Shown here piece by piece: positions 27,131 through 34,858 of a stretch of DNA of 64,000 nt. The notes under the pieces are model-generated. The model worked only from the letters and a program-made list of their open reading frames with translations. It did not search any database and was not told the origin of the DNA. Source of the DNA: Streptomyces sp. NBC_00341 (lineage in GTDB: Bacteria > Actinomycetota > Actinomycetes > Streptomycetales > Streptomycetaceae). The stretch covers positions 3,162,001 through 3,226,000 of the forward strand of contig NZ_CP108002.1 of assembly GCF_041435055.1 (NCBI RefSeq), written 5' to 3'. Made by a program: the position numbers and the translations under genes. The stretch's first letter is position 1. Each line of letters starts with the position of its first letter.

Positions 27131-27172
27131 CGCTGGGCAAGGCCGAGCCGGAGCTCGCCCCCTCCGAGGGGG

Positions 27173-27505
27173 TCACGCAACCGGCGCGAACACCATCCGC
27201 GCTGTCGCCGTGAGGATCAGCACTACCGGGATGGCGAACCACCAGCGCCGAAGACGTAGCAGTGCGACGACCGCCCACGTAACCACGATGGCCAACACCT
27301 CGGTCAACAGGGCGAAGACGGCCATCATCCGGGCGGTGTCCGTGACCGTGCTGTCCCACGGCCCCTCGGGCTCGACAAGCAGAGCGTTCAGCAGGAAGAG
27401 CCCCCCGATGGCATGCAGCACCAGCAGAATCGTGGCACACAGACCTGTCACGACGGCCTTGATGGGTGGCCCTTGCGTCCGCTCCTTCAAGCCTTGCTCA
27501 GTCAT
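27173..27505 (-). CDS. Small membrane protein, function unknown
   Basis: 110 aa from the ATG at 27503-27505. Three membrane helices are likely (AVVTGLCATILLVLHAIGGLFLL, MMAVFALLTEVLAIVVTWAVVALL, WWFAIPVVLILTATARMVF). No family recognised. It starts two bases after the stop of an incomplete upstream reading frame (27498), as in an operon whose first gene has been lost. It lies in a region of broken genes, so it may be decaying even though its own frame is intact. Confidence 0.6.
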   Translation of the reverse strand: MTEQGLKERTQGPPIKAVVTGLCATILLVLHAIGGLFLLNALLVEPEGPWDSTVTDTARMMAVFALLTEVLAIVVTWAVVALLRLRRWWFAIPVVLILTATARMVFAPVA

Positions 27506-27652
27506 GCAGTGCCTGCCTTGCCTGGTCCAGGTTGTACCCGAAGCCACGACCGTAGGCCTGCGCGTCGTCGGTCTGCCAGCCAGGACCGCCGTTGTAACGG
27601 GCGGCCAGTTCTTGATACTGCGCCGGAGTCATCTGATCGGCAGGCACTCCGA
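27498..27652 (-). pseudogene. 3' fragment of a gene with a lysozyme/transglycosylase-like C-terminus
   Basis: The final ~50 codons read LGVPADQMTPAQYQELAARYNGG and AQAYGRGFGYNLDQARQALHD, then TGA. The ARYNGGP...AYGR pattern resembles the end of SLT/lysozyme-superfamily domains, but this is a weak match. Upstream of about 27652 the frame is only the complement of the plus-strand SMI1-like fragment, so the 5' part is missing. Confidence 0.5.
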
Positions 27653-27653
27653 G

Positions 27654-27965
27654 AAGTGTCCTTACCCCTTCTACCCGGAGCCGGGCGGGCTCCTGCCGTG
27701 GGCGGGAACCGACAACGGAGACCGGGTCTGCTGGCTCACCGAGGGGCAGCCGGACGGGTGGACGGTCGTCTGCTGGAATCCGAGAGGCTGGTACTACGAC
27801 GCCCATCCCGTGGGCACGGTCGAGTTCCTGGTCGGCTGGCTGTCAGGTGACATCAGCACCAGCGTCTTTCCCGACGCCGCCGAGTTCGCCGCCGATGCCG
27901 ATGAGTTCGTCGCAGAGGCTGATCCGCTGCTCATCGGTGCGTGTGAGGAGCTGAGTCGCACAAGC
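27654..27965 (+). pseudogene. 3' fragment of a SMI1/KNR4 (SUKH)-type gene
   Basis: The frame encodes PFYPEPGGLLPWAGTDNGDRVCWLTEG, PDGWTVVCWNPRGWYYDAHPVGTVEFLVGWLSGD and FPDAAEFAADADEFVAEADP. This is the conserved second half of SMI1/KNR4 proteins, many of which are immunity proteins of polymorphic toxins. No start is present and no stop follows in this frame for about 1 kb. It abuts the minus-strand fragment end at about 27652, pointing to a deletion or recombination junction. Confidence 0.65.
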
Positions 27966-28002
27966 CGGCCCGATCAAGTTCTGCGACGGCGACAGTATCG
28001 GC

Positions 28003-28036
28003 GGCGGGGCCCCGGTCCGATGACCGGAGCCCCGCC
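28003..28036 (-). terminator. Hairpin downstream of the PASTA-protein gene
   Basis: 15-base arms (28003-28017, 28022-28036) with one G-U wobble on the minus-strand transcript and a 4-base loop, 53 bases beyond the stop at 28089. Confidence 0.7.
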
Positions 28037-28088
28037 AGGGTTCTGCGTCCGCGCGCAGGGTGACGGGACCTCGGGGGAGACCCTCGGC

Positions 28089-28817
28089 TCAGCGGATACA
28101 GATGGTCAGGTTGACCGTGTCGCCCGGCGAGACATTGTGCGGGCTGTGCGGAGACACCCCGATGACGGAGGTCGGCTTGCAGTTGGGCACCGACTTCTCC
28201 GTCACCGTCCCCAGCTTCAACCCCACCTGAACCAACGCAGCCTTGGCCGAACCAGCGTCCCAGCCCGTCATATCGATCTTCTTGCCCGAGATCATCACGG
28301 TCGTCGCATCCGTGTCAGGAGCCGAAGAACGGGAGCAGAGGGTGAGGTTGACCGTGTCGCCCGGCGACACGTTCTGCGGGCTGTGCGGCGACACCCCGAG
28401 GACAGAAGTCGGCTTGCAGTCGGGCACCGACTTCTCCGTCACCGTCCCCAGCTTCAACCCCACCTGAACCAACGCAGCCTTCGCGGAACCGGAATCCCAG
28501 CCCGTCATATCGATCTTCTTGCCGGAGATCATCACGGTCGTCGCATCCGTGCTGCTCGCGGCGGTGGTACTCGACGTGTTCGGGCTGCCGGTGGTGATGG
28601 CGGCCAAGGCGGTGCCGCCGCCGGCCACGGCCACGGCGGCGGCCACCCCGGCGATGAGGCCGGCGCGCTTGCGGCGGGCGCGGCGCTGGATGCCGGTGGC
28701 GTCGAAGTGGGGGGCGGGCGAGTTGTTCGCGAAGTCGTTCAAGGCGGATACCAGTTCCTGCTCGAAGGAGGTGTCACCGGGGCCGCCGTCCAGGGGCCGC
28801 GATCCGTAGCCGTTCAT
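28089..28817 (-). CDS. Membrane protein with two PASTA repeats; candidate anti-sigma factor
   Basis: 242 aa. Cytoplasmic N-terminus 1-51 (ELVSALNDFANNSPAPHFD, then RRARRKR), one membrane helix about 52-73, a Ser/Thr linker, then two PASTA units (about 91-161 and 170-242) nearly identical in sequence. PASTA domains bind peptidoglycan stem peptides or beta-lactams in Ser/Thr kinases and PBPs. The start overlaps the stop of the upstream sigma-factor gene (ATGA), so expression is coupled. The N-terminus has the layout of Streptomyces anti-sigma factors but no zinc HxxxCxxC; an anti-sigma role is inference from gene order. Confidence 0.8.
   Translation of the reverse strand: MNGYGSRPLDGGPGDTSFEQELVSALNDFANNSPAPHFDATGIQRRARRKRAGLIAGVAAAVAVAGGGTALAAITTGSPNTSSTTAASSTDATTVMISGKKIDMTGWDSGSAKAALVQVGLKLGTVTEKSVPDCKPTSVLGVSPHSPQNVSPGDTVNLTLCSRSSAPDTDATTVMISGKKIDMTGWDAGSAKAALVQVGLKLGTVTEKSVPNCKPTSVIGVSPHSPHNVSPGDTVNLTICIR
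28099..28550. repeat. Internal tandem duplication encoding the two PASTA units
   Basis: Two copies, 28099-28313 and 28336-28550, offset by 237 bases with roughly 90% identity by eye and a variable 22-base spacer. The high DNA identity points to a recent duplication or ongoing gene conversion. Confidence 0.85.
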
Positions 28818-29425
28818 CGGGTTCCCTTCCGGGGCTGCGGTGACGAAGGTTCGGAGAGTGCGGGCGCCTGGGCCCGGAGTTTTTCGAGGCCGCGGGTGAT
28901 CTGGGACCGGACGGCGCTCGGTGAGATCCGGAGGTCCTCAGCGATCTCGGCGTCCGACAGGTCGTGGAAGTAACGCAGCACCACGACGGTGCGCATTCCT
29001 ATCGGCAGCCCCTGCAGAGCCCGGACGAGCTGGTCCCGGCTGTCTATGCGCCCGTAGTCGTCGCCGGGGGCCGGCCGGTCGTCGCCCGTATCGTGCCGGG
29101 GCACGACACGGCGGAACCGTCGCCATCTGTCGTTGGCCAGATTGACCATGATCCGCCGCACGTACGCGTCCGGAGCGTCCTTGTCAGCGATGGTGCGCCA
29201 GCGACGGCAGGTACGTTCCAGAGTCTCCTGGACCAGATCCTCGGCCGCCTCGCGGCTCCCGGTCAGCACCAGCGCGCCCCGGAACAGTGCGCCCGAACGG
29301 GCGGCGACGAAGGCCTGGAAGCCGGTCCCCGGATCCGTGGGCACCTGCGCCAAAGCCGCCCGGTCGGGCACATCGGGCCGGGCCGCCTCGGACCGCAGCG
29401 AACTCCATTGGGTTGCCAGATCCAC
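28814..29425 (-). CDS. ECF-type RNA polymerase sigma factor (SigE-family)
   Basis: 203 aa from a GTG start behind GGGAGGAG. Sigma region 2 is at about 40-110 (FRGALVLTGSREAAEDLVQETLERT, DAPDAYVRRIMVNLANDRWRR), with region 4 at about 140-190 (LPIGMRTVVVLRYFHDLSDAEIAEDLRISPSAVRSQITRGLEKLR). It is the small SigE-family type common in Streptomyces. It is followed with a 4-base overlap by a PASTA membrane protein, which probably controls its activity. Promoter targets are unknown. Confidence 0.9.
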   Translation of the reverse strand: MDLATQWSSLRSEAARPDVPDRAALAQVPTDPGTGFQAFVAARSGALFRGALVLTGSREAAEDLVQETLERTCRRWRTIADKDAPDAYVRRIMVNLANDRWRRFRRVVPRHDTGDDRPAPGDDYGRIDSRDQLVRALQGLPIGMRTVVVLRYFHDLSDAEIAEDLRISPSAVRSQITRGLEKLRAQAPALSEPSSPQPRKGTR

Positions 29426-29547
29426 AGCGCTCCTCCCTTCCTGTCCCCCTCTTGACGGGGAAGGGGTCTCGCCTGCTGCACGGCCCAGTTGAGAGCTGCG
29501 TCACACGGAGGGGTTCAACGCGGCGCGGGTCGGCCCGGCGATTGTTT

Positions 29548-29597
29548 GTGCATAGTGCACGCTATATGTATCGTGAAAAAGGCATGCATAGTACACA
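29548..29597. promoter_or_regulatory. AT-rich promoter with repeated operator upstream of the SDR gene
   Basis: GTGCA-TAG-TGCAC (29548-29560) is a perfect palindrome. A second near-copy TGCATAGTACAC lies at 29585-29596, exactly 36 bases downstream of TGCATAGTGCAC. Between them is GCTATATGTATCG, a candidate -10 region. The layout suggests a repressor bridging the promoter. No regulator gene lies next to it. Confidence 0.6.
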
Positions 29598-29630
29598 ACG
29601 CTGCCGGGAAAGCACCGTAAGGAAACGAAC

Positions 29631-30428
29631 ATGAACCGTCTGCACGACAAAGTGGCCGTCATCACCGGAGCCGGAAGCGGCATCGGCCGCGCCGCCGCCG
29701 AACTCATGAGCAAGGAGGGCGCCCGCGTCGTCGTGGCCGACCACGACACCCGGGCAGCCGAGGAGACGGCCGCCCTCATCACCGCGGCGGGCGGTCAGGC
29801 ACTGCCCCTCACGGTGGACGTCATGGAGGAGGACTCCATCGCGGACATGATCAGCGCCACGGTGAACGAGTACGGCGCCCTGAACGTCCTGTGCAACCAC
29901 GTCGGCGGCACCAACCCGCGTACCGACCTCGACGTGCTCCGCGTGGACATGGACGAATTCGACCGGGCCGTCGCCCTCAACATGCGCAGCACGCTCCTGG
30001 GTTCCCGGCACGCGATCCCCCACATGATCCGGGCCGGCGGCGGCTCGATCATCAACACCGCGTCCGTCGCCGCGCTCGTCGGCGACGTCTTGCAGACCTC
30101 CTACGGCGCGGTCAAGGCCGCAGTGGTCAGCATCACCAAGTCGGTCGCCACCCAGTACGGTCCGCAGAACATCCGCTGCAACGCCATCGCCCCCGGCGCG
30201 GTGGTGACGCCCGCCCTGGAGAACAACCTCCCCCAGGAAGTGGTCGACAGCCTCAAGCGGGGCAACGCCCTCCCCTACCTGGGCTCCCCCGAGGACATCG
30301 GCCACACCATGGTCTTCCTCGCCTCCGACGAGTCCCGCTACCTCACCGGCCAGCTCCTCGTGGTGGACGGCGGGATGACGGCACAGTCGTCCGCCGCGCC
30401 GGGACGCCGCGCCATGCTCCCGGTGTAG
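29631..30428 (+). CDS. Short-chain dehydrogenase/reductase
   Basis: 265 aa classical SDR. The NAD(P) glycine motif is TGAGSGIG (12-19), with Asp at the end of strand 2 (VVVADHD) favouring NAD(H). Catalytic Ser145, Tyr158 and Lys162 (SYGAVKAA) are present, as is the C-terminal YLTGQLLVVDGGMTAQ. The substrate is unknown. ATG at 29631 behind AAGGAA. It stands alone behind an unusually AT-rich promoter with palindromic repeats, so it is probably inducible. Confidence 0.88.
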   Translation: MNRLHDKVAVITGAGSGIGRAAAELMSKEGARVVVADHDTRAAEETAALITAAGGQALPLTVDVMEEDSIADMISATVNEYGALNVLCNHVGGTNPRTDLDVLRVDMDEFDRAVALNMRSTLLGSRHAIPHMIRAGGGSIINTASVAALVGDVLQTSYGAVKAAVVSITKSVATQYGPQNIRCNAIAPGAVVTPALENNLPQEVVDSLKRGNALPYLGSPEDIGHTMVFLASDESRYLTGQLLVVDGGMTAQSSAAPGRRAMLPV

Positions 30429-30550
30429 CGCCTCCGGCGGTGCACGGGCTGCGGCAGGCGCGGCTCCCGGCGCCCGTCGCGGCGGCACAGCGTGAAAAAC
30501 TCCCCTCTCGAACGCGGGGCACACGCTCCCGCGACCTGGGAGGGAACACC

Positions 30551-31096
30551 GTGAGCAGGACGATTTGGGTTGCCGTGGCGACAGCGGTCATCGCGCTCGG
30601 AGCCGCAGGCTGCGGCACGAGCGACGCCGACACCGGGGCAGCCGCCCCTTCGTCGCCATCACCCCGCCCCAAGGGCACCGGTCCTCTCCCGGAGAAAGTC
30701 GTACGCACGGACCTGGACACCTCGACCGCGGACGCGGGCGTTCCGGCGAACGCACCGGATTTCGCCCGCTCGGCCGAGGAACGGTCGGACGGCTCGCCAG
30801 CATCGTGCACCGTCGCCTTCAAGGGCTTCGGCACCAAGTCCACGCCTGTTGACCTCAGCAGTTTCGAGGGAGTGGTGAGCGAGCTGGGCGAGCGCGACTG
30901 GCAGCTGTCCCGGAAACGGGAGGACCGCAAGCGCAAAGATGGCGACATCGCCGAGTCCCGGACGGTCCTGAAGCAGCGCGGCTGGACCCTGATAGCGAAC
31001 TACCTGGTCCTGGCGGACAACGGCGTGATCACCCTGTTCGCCTCCGAGGACGCGTGCATAAAGAAGATCGGCGCCGACACGGGCCTGCTCGGCTGA
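30551..31096 (+). CDS. Lipoprotein, function unknown
   Basis: 181 aa from a GTG start behind GGGAGGGA. The lipobox LGAAGC ends at about residue 21 after a hydrophobic segment (IWVAVATAVIALGAAGC). The mature part has a Ser/Pro linker and a compact domain with SCTVAFKGFG, LGERDWQLSRKRED and GVITLFASEDAC; two cysteines could form a disulfide. A related pattern (lipoprotein with SCxV, two Cys) is common in actinobacteria but unnamed. A short hairpin (31097-31119) follows the stop. Confidence 0.8.
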   Translation: MSRTIWVAVATAVIALGAAGCGTSDADTGAAAPSSPSPRPKGTGPLPEKVVRTDLDTSTADAGVPANAPDFARSAEERSDGSPASCTVAFKGFGTKSTPVDLSSFEGVVSELGERDWQLSRKREDRKRKDGDIAESRTVLKQRGWTLIANYLVLADNGVITLFASEDACIKKIGADTGLLG

Positions 31097-31119
31097 CCGA
31101 CCCCCTCACGCGGGGTCGG
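31097..31119 (+). terminator. Short hairpin after the lipoprotein gene
   Basis: 8-bp arms CCGACCCC and GGGGTCGG (31097-31104, 31112-31119), starting one base after the stop codon. It also lies just beyond the stop of the convergent gene at 31130. Confidence 0.6.
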
Positions 31120-31129
31120 GAACACCGCG

Positions 31130-31561
31130 TCAATGAGGGACCCCGTCCACCGCAACCGCCCTCAGCAGCCCCACGCGCAGGGCCAGGAACCCGGTGTGCC
31201 CCGTCCGGGCCGCGTGCTCGGCGCACCACAGCTGCCGTACGGCAACGTCCTGGGACACGGTGGGCTCCGGGCCCTCCCCACACGTGGTGCACTCCGTTTC
31301 GTGCACCGCCGGGCTGTCGGACGCGTCCTCGACGAACGCCCAGCCCGGCGGCCTCGGCGGCTCCGGTAGCGGCACGGTGACCAGGTGATCGGCGGGCACG
31401 CGCAGCGGGCGGCCCCCTCCGGCGAAGGTCAGCACCACGGCCATGCCGCCGGTCGCGTACCGGTCCAGCCGCACGGCACCCACCTCACGCCACTCCCCCT
31501 GTACGTGTACGAGGTCGCCACGCCTCATCCGTACCGCGCACCGCAGTTGTTCAGACGGCAT
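31130..31561 (-). CDS. Hypothetical protein of a WhiJ-type cluster (possible DUF7848-like C-terminus)
   Basis: 143 aa. The N-terminal half is a small beta-rich unit (MRRGDLVHVQGEWREVGAVRLDR, LTFAGGGRPLRVPADHL). The C-terminal half has CTTCGEG and QLWCAEHAARTGHTGF, a Cys/His pattern similar to small zinc-binding domains in Streptomyces hypothetical proteins. The start chosen (31561) has GGAGG upstream and overlaps the preceding gene by 11 bases; an ATG 11 codons later is possible. It is the third gene of a minus-strand operon. Confidence 0.65.
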   Translation of the reverse strand: MPSEQLRCAVRMRRGDLVHVQGEWREVGAVRLDRYATGGMAVVLTFAGGGRPLRVPADHLVTVPLPEPPRPPGWAFVEDASDSPAVHETECTTCGEGPEPTVSQDVAVRQLWCAEHAARTGHTGFLALRVGLLRAVAVDGVPH

Positions 31562-31973
31562 CCGGACCGCCTCCGGTCTGCGACGGCAGCCTGCACTCCG
31601 CCCAGACCGCTTTCCCCGGGCCGTTGCGGTCAGCAGCGCCCCACCGGTCCGCGAGTGCGGCGACGAGGAACAGCCCGCGCCCTTCGCACGCGTCCGGCAC
31701 GGGCTCCCGGCGGACCGGGCGGACGGACGAGGCGTCGTGCACCTCGATCCGCACGCCGTCCGGCAGCCGGACGAAGCGGGTCTCGATCTCCCGGCCCGGC
31801 GAGACCCGGGCGTGCCGCCCGGCGTTCGTGAGTAACTCCGACAGGACGAGCAACGCGGTGTCGGTGACCGGCACCAGTCCCCAACTCGCGAGTGCCGTAC
31901 ACAGTTCGGCGCGCGCCCGCCCGACCTGCCGGGGATGCCGGCTCCACCGCCGCACCACCTGTTTTGGCATCAC
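31551..31973 (-). CDS. ATP-binding protein, anti-sigma-factor-like (HATPase_c family)
   Basis: 140 aa. A GHKL-type ATPase fold is shown by the N-box (LVLSELLTNAGRHA), the G1 box (EVHDASSVRPVRREP) and the G2 region (EGRGLFLVAALADRWG). Such short proteins in Streptomyces resemble RsbW-like Ser kinases and often sit in WhiJ/BldB-type clusters. GTG-ATG double start; the GTG overlaps the stop of the upstream gene (GTGA). Its partner is likely encoded nearby, perhaps the divergent HTH gene. Confidence 0.85.
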   Translation of the reverse strand: MMPKQVVRRWSRHPRQVGRARAELCTALASWGLVPVTDTALLVLSELLTNAGRHARVSPGREIETRFVRLPDGVRIEVHDASSVRPVRREPVPDACEGRGLFLVAALADRWGAADRNGPGKAVWAECRLPSQTGGGPDAV

Positions 31974-32260
31974 CGCCCCACCACCACACCGTGGATGAGC
32001 CCCTTCCTCGCACAGTCACCGTGCGCGGCCAGCCACCACACGGTCCGCCGCGCCCGCCGCTCCCGGTTCGCGGCACGCTCCCATCGGGCCCAGGCGGCGG
32101 GCGAGTAGGGGCCGGGCGCGGCAGCCAGCCGCGCGTCCGCCAGCGCGATGACGCCGGACCGGGGCCTGACCGGGAAGGGCGGTGGGAGGGGACGGAGTTG
32201 AGGGGGCGGCTTCATGGATCGCCGCAGCGGGCCAAACAACCAGTCGATAACATGCTTCAT
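31970..32260 (-). CDS. Small basic protein leading the WhiJ-type operon
   Basis: 96 aa from the ATG at 32258-32260 behind AGGAGC. It begins MKHVIDWLFGPLRRSMKPPPQ and contains a helical segment WARWERAANRERRARRTVWWLAA. Strongly basic, with a Pro-rich N-terminus. No family recognised; similar small genes precede GHKL ATPase genes in other Streptomyces clusters. Its stop overlaps the start of the ATPase gene. Confidence 0.6.
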   Translation of the reverse strand: MKHVIDWLFGPLRRSMKPPPQLRPLPPPFPVRPRSGVIALADARLAAAPGPYSPAAWARWERAANRERRARRTVWWLAAHGDCARKGLIHGVVVGR

Positions 32261-32491
32261 GTCGACGCTCCTGGAGGGCGTGGGCCACGCCCCCGGACCG
32301 GTGCAGGTCGCGGGGGTCTTTTGCGTGCGCACCACGGACAGCGCGAGGCGTCACCGCCATCGCACACTGAGTGATGATGGCACCAGAGTGCTCTGCTCGC
32401 GCGCATCTCGCAAGTGACTCTTTGGAACTCGACCCATGATCTTTTAGCGTCGGTACGCTTCTCCCCGTCAGCCCATCGTCAAGGGGGACTT

Positions 32492-33343
32492 ATGGCCGCA
32501 TCACGCCCAACTGTTCGACGTCGTCGACTCGCCTCGCTGCTGATCGAGTACCGCGAGGCGGCAGGCAAAACCCCTGAAGATGCGGCACAACGCATCGGCT
32601 GTCATCGCACGAAGATCAACCGGATCGAGAAGGCCAGACTGGGCATCTCTTTGGGCGAGTTGCGCGATCTTCTGTCCTTCTACGGGGTCGAGAGCGCGGC
32701 GCAGGTCGACGGCATGGTGTCGCTGGCTCAACGCAGCCGCGAACCGGGGTGGGTGCAGCGCGCGGGGCTCGCCCGCCCCTCGTACATGGACTTCATCGAC
32801 TACGAGAAGACGGCCGACTACATCAGGTCCTGTCAGAACAACCTGATCGCCGGACTTCTTCAGACACCCGACTACGCGCGAGCCATCCTGTCGGCCCCGC
32901 CATCAACGCTTGACGGAGAGGCGATTGACGACCTCGTCACGGCCCGGATGAAGCGCCAGGAGATTCTGCGGAGTCCAGAGCCGCCTCGCCTGTGCGTCAT
33001 CGAGGGCGAAGCTGCTCTGCGCCTGCAAGTAGGCGGCGCCCAGGTCATGCGTCGGCAGCTTGACCACCTGGCGGCCATGACGGAGCAGCCGAATGTCGAC
33101 GTACAGATCATTCCTGACAGAGCCGGAGCACACGCCGGGCTGGCCGGTTCGTTCGTTCTCTTCGGCTTCCCCAACGCATCGTTCTCTCCCGTCGTCTGCG
33201 TGGAGCATCGAACGGGGACGCTGTACATGGAGACTCCCGAAGAGACCGAGGAATATACGCTGATCTTCGACTCGCTTCGGTCCATCGCCTTGAGCCCCGG
33301 GGACAGTTTGAACTTGATCACCAAGGCGCGGCAGGAGATGTAG
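32492..33343 (+). CDS. WhiJ-like regulator: XRE helix-turn-helix with DUF5753
   Basis: 283 aa from the ATG at 32492 behind AAGGGGG. Residues ~10-65 are an XRE HTH (LASLLIEYREAAGKTPEDAAQRIGCHRTKINRIEKAR). The rest is the DUF5753 ligand/partner domain (YEKTADYIRSCQNNLIAGLLQTPDYARAI, NVDVQIIP, GSFVLFGFP). WhiJ-type regulators affect development and antibiotic production and usually pair with a small DUF397 protein, which follows here after 23 bases. It is divergent from the ATPase operon. Confidence 0.9.
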   Translation: MAASRPTVRRRRLASLLIEYREAAGKTPEDAAQRIGCHRTKINRIEKARLGISLGELRDLLSFYGVESAAQVDGMVSLAQRSREPGWVQRAGLARPSYMDFIDYEKTADYIRSCQNNLIAGLLQTPDYARAILSAPPSTLDGEAIDDLVTARMKRQEILRSPEPPRLCVIEGEAALRLQVGGAQVMRRQLDHLAAMTEQPNVDVQIIPDRAGAHAGLAGSFVLFGFPNASFSPVVCVEHRTGTLYMETPEETEEYTLIFDSLRSIALSPGDSLNLITKARQEM

Positions 33344-33366
33344 AGCGTGACATGGAGAGGTAGACA

Positions 33367-33564
33367 GTGACGAGCACCCCTGACCTTGAGGCCGCAGCAT
33401 GGCGCAAGAGCAGCTACAGCGGCCAAGGCGGCGACTGCATAGAGGTCGCGGGCCTCACCGCCCGCACCGCCGTCCGCGACAGCAAGAACCCCACCGGCCC
33501 CGCGCTCATCCTCGGCAACCGGGCCTGGGCCGCCTTCGTCGAGGACGCCAAGCAGCCCCGCTGA
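33367..33564 (+). CDS. DUF397 small protein, partner of the WhiJ-like regulator
   Basis: 65 aa from a GTG start. The DUF397 pattern is complete: AWRKSSYSGQGGDCIEVAG, VRDSKNPTGPALIL and WAAFVEDAK. DUF397 proteins are thought to bind and modulate the DUF5753 regulator, and together the pair has been likened to a toxin-antitoxin module. Co-transcribed with the regulator; a strong hairpin follows. Confidence 0.92.
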   Translation: MTSTPDLEAAAWRKSSYSGQGGDCIEVAGLTARTAVRDSKNPTGPALILGNRAWAAFVEDAKQPR

Positions 33565-33580
33565 GCACGCGCTGCCCGCG

Positions 33581-33611
33581 ACGGGCGGGCCGGAGCTCCC
33601 GGCCCGCCCGT
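33581..33611 (+). terminator. Hairpin after the DUF397 gene
   Basis: 13-bp perfect arms (33581-33593, 33599-33611) with loop agctc, 17 bases after the stop. The arm sequence ACGGGCGGGCCGG recurs in the hppD terminator at 35725-35737, so the two hairpins share a common ancestor or repeat family. Confidence 0.82.
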
Positions 33612-33758
33612 AGTCGTATCCCGGCAGCGTGTAGAGGTTGTCCCTCGCGCCCGGTGCGACAGTGCGTCTGCCCCGGTTGACGACCGCGCACAACCAGGCG
33701 CTTTCCGCGCTGAACTTGCCCAAGCGCGAGCCCCACGCGGTGAGCCGGGGCCGATACC

Positions 33759-34808
33759 GTGGCCTCGGTCGTCCGGTTAGGAGAGTCAGACTTGCACCGT
33801 CGGCAGTTCCTCGCAGCCTCCAGCGCCGCGGCCCTCAGCGCGCTCTCCCTGCCCGACCCCGACAGCATCACCCGCCGTACCGCCGCCGCGGACGCAGGCG
33901 CCACCGTGACCGTCGGCCTCGGCGAGGTCACCGCCGTCCGGCACATGACCACCACGCTCGGCGATGCTGCTTCCGAGCTCGGCGGCGGCCACGCCCGTCA
34001 CCTGGCGGTCCGCTACCTCACCCAGGACGTCCGCCCCTGGCTGGAGGGCAGCTACACCCAGGCCACCGGCCGCGAACTCTTCGCCTCCGTCGCCCAGCTC
34101 GTCCACCTCGCCGGATGGATGGCGCAAGATGAAGGCAACCAGGGCATGGCCCAGGAGTACTTCAAGGAGTCGTATCAGATGGCCCGGGAGGCCGGCCACG
34201 CCGAACTGGCCGCGACCGCCCTCCGCGGGCTCGCCGTCCAGTGCATCGATTTGAACTACCGGGCGGCCGGGGTACGCATTTCCGAGGAATGTGTCCGCCT
34301 CGCCCGCCACCTCGATGAGCCGCGGGCCATCGCTTACTACAACGCCACCCTCGCCAACGCCGCCGCCACCGACGGCGACCCTCGTACCGCCGCCAAGGCT
34401 CTCGCCGCCTCACAGACTGCCATCGAGAGTGCTCCCGCCGTCCCGGGGGAATCCTGGGCCGCCCACTACTCGCCGGGGCGCTGGGCGCACGAGTCCGGCA
34501 TGGTCCTCGCCCGCCTCGGAGACCTCGACGCCGCCGAAGAGCACCTGCACCTCGCGCTCGACATCCACGGAATCGACCGCAAGCGCACCCGTGCCATGGT
34601 CCTCGCCGACCTCGGTCAAGTCCGGCTCCGCCGCGACGACGTCGACGGCGCGGTCGCCGTATGGAACGAATTCCTCGACTGCACCGTCGGCATCCGCTCA
34701 ATGAAGGTCCACGACGCCCTGCACGACATGCGCGCCCGGCTGGACCTCGACCGCCTCCACGGAGTGTTCGGCGTCGCGGAACTCAAAGAACGTGCGGACA
34801 CGCTCTAG
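33759..34808 (+). CDS. TPR-type regulatory protein, probably lacking its N-terminal HTH; contains a TTA codon
   Basis: 349 aa from a GTG start with only a weak ribosome site; a TTG at 33792 is an alternative. The sequence enters at [21 protein letters not shown], which in full-length Streptomyces regulators follows an N-terminal HTH of about 80 residues. Upstream in frame there is a TGA at 33741 and no HTH. The rest is helical with TPR-like repeats ([52 protein letters not shown]). The RRQFL stretch looks Tat-like but is conserved in this regulator family. Leu at codon 7 is TTA (33777-33779), so translation may need bldA tRNA. Confidence 0.65.
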   Translation: MASVVRLGESDLHRRQFLAASSAAALSALSLPDPDSITRRTAAADAGATVTVGLGEVTAVRHMTTTLGDAASELGGGHARHLAVRYLTQDVRPWLEGSYTQATGRELFASVAQLVHLAGWMAQDEGNQGMAQEYFKESYQMAREAGHAELAATALRGLAVQCIDLNYRAAGVRISEECVRLARHLDEPRAIAYYNATLANAAATDGDPRTAAKALAASQTAIESAPAVPGESWAAHYSPGRWAHESGMVLARLGDLDAAEEHLHLALDIHGIDRKRTRAMVLADLGQVRLRRDDVDGAVAVWNEFLDCTVGIRSMKVHDALHDMRARLDLDRLHGVFGVAELKERADTL

Positions 34809-34858
34809 TTGAGACACCGCGGACACCCCACGCCCGGCTTCCCGGCCCGTGCCCCGGG

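Noticed and set aside
27654..28973. 587-codon plus-strand frame continuing across the PASTA gene
   Set aside because: Only the SMI1-like part (to about 27965) resembles protein; the rest is the antisense of the PASTA repeats.
29889..30550. In-frame upstream extension of the 30551 lipoprotein
   Set aside because: The extension is antisense-like sequence over the SDR gene; the GTG at 30551 has a strong ribosome site and starts a proper lipoprotein signal.
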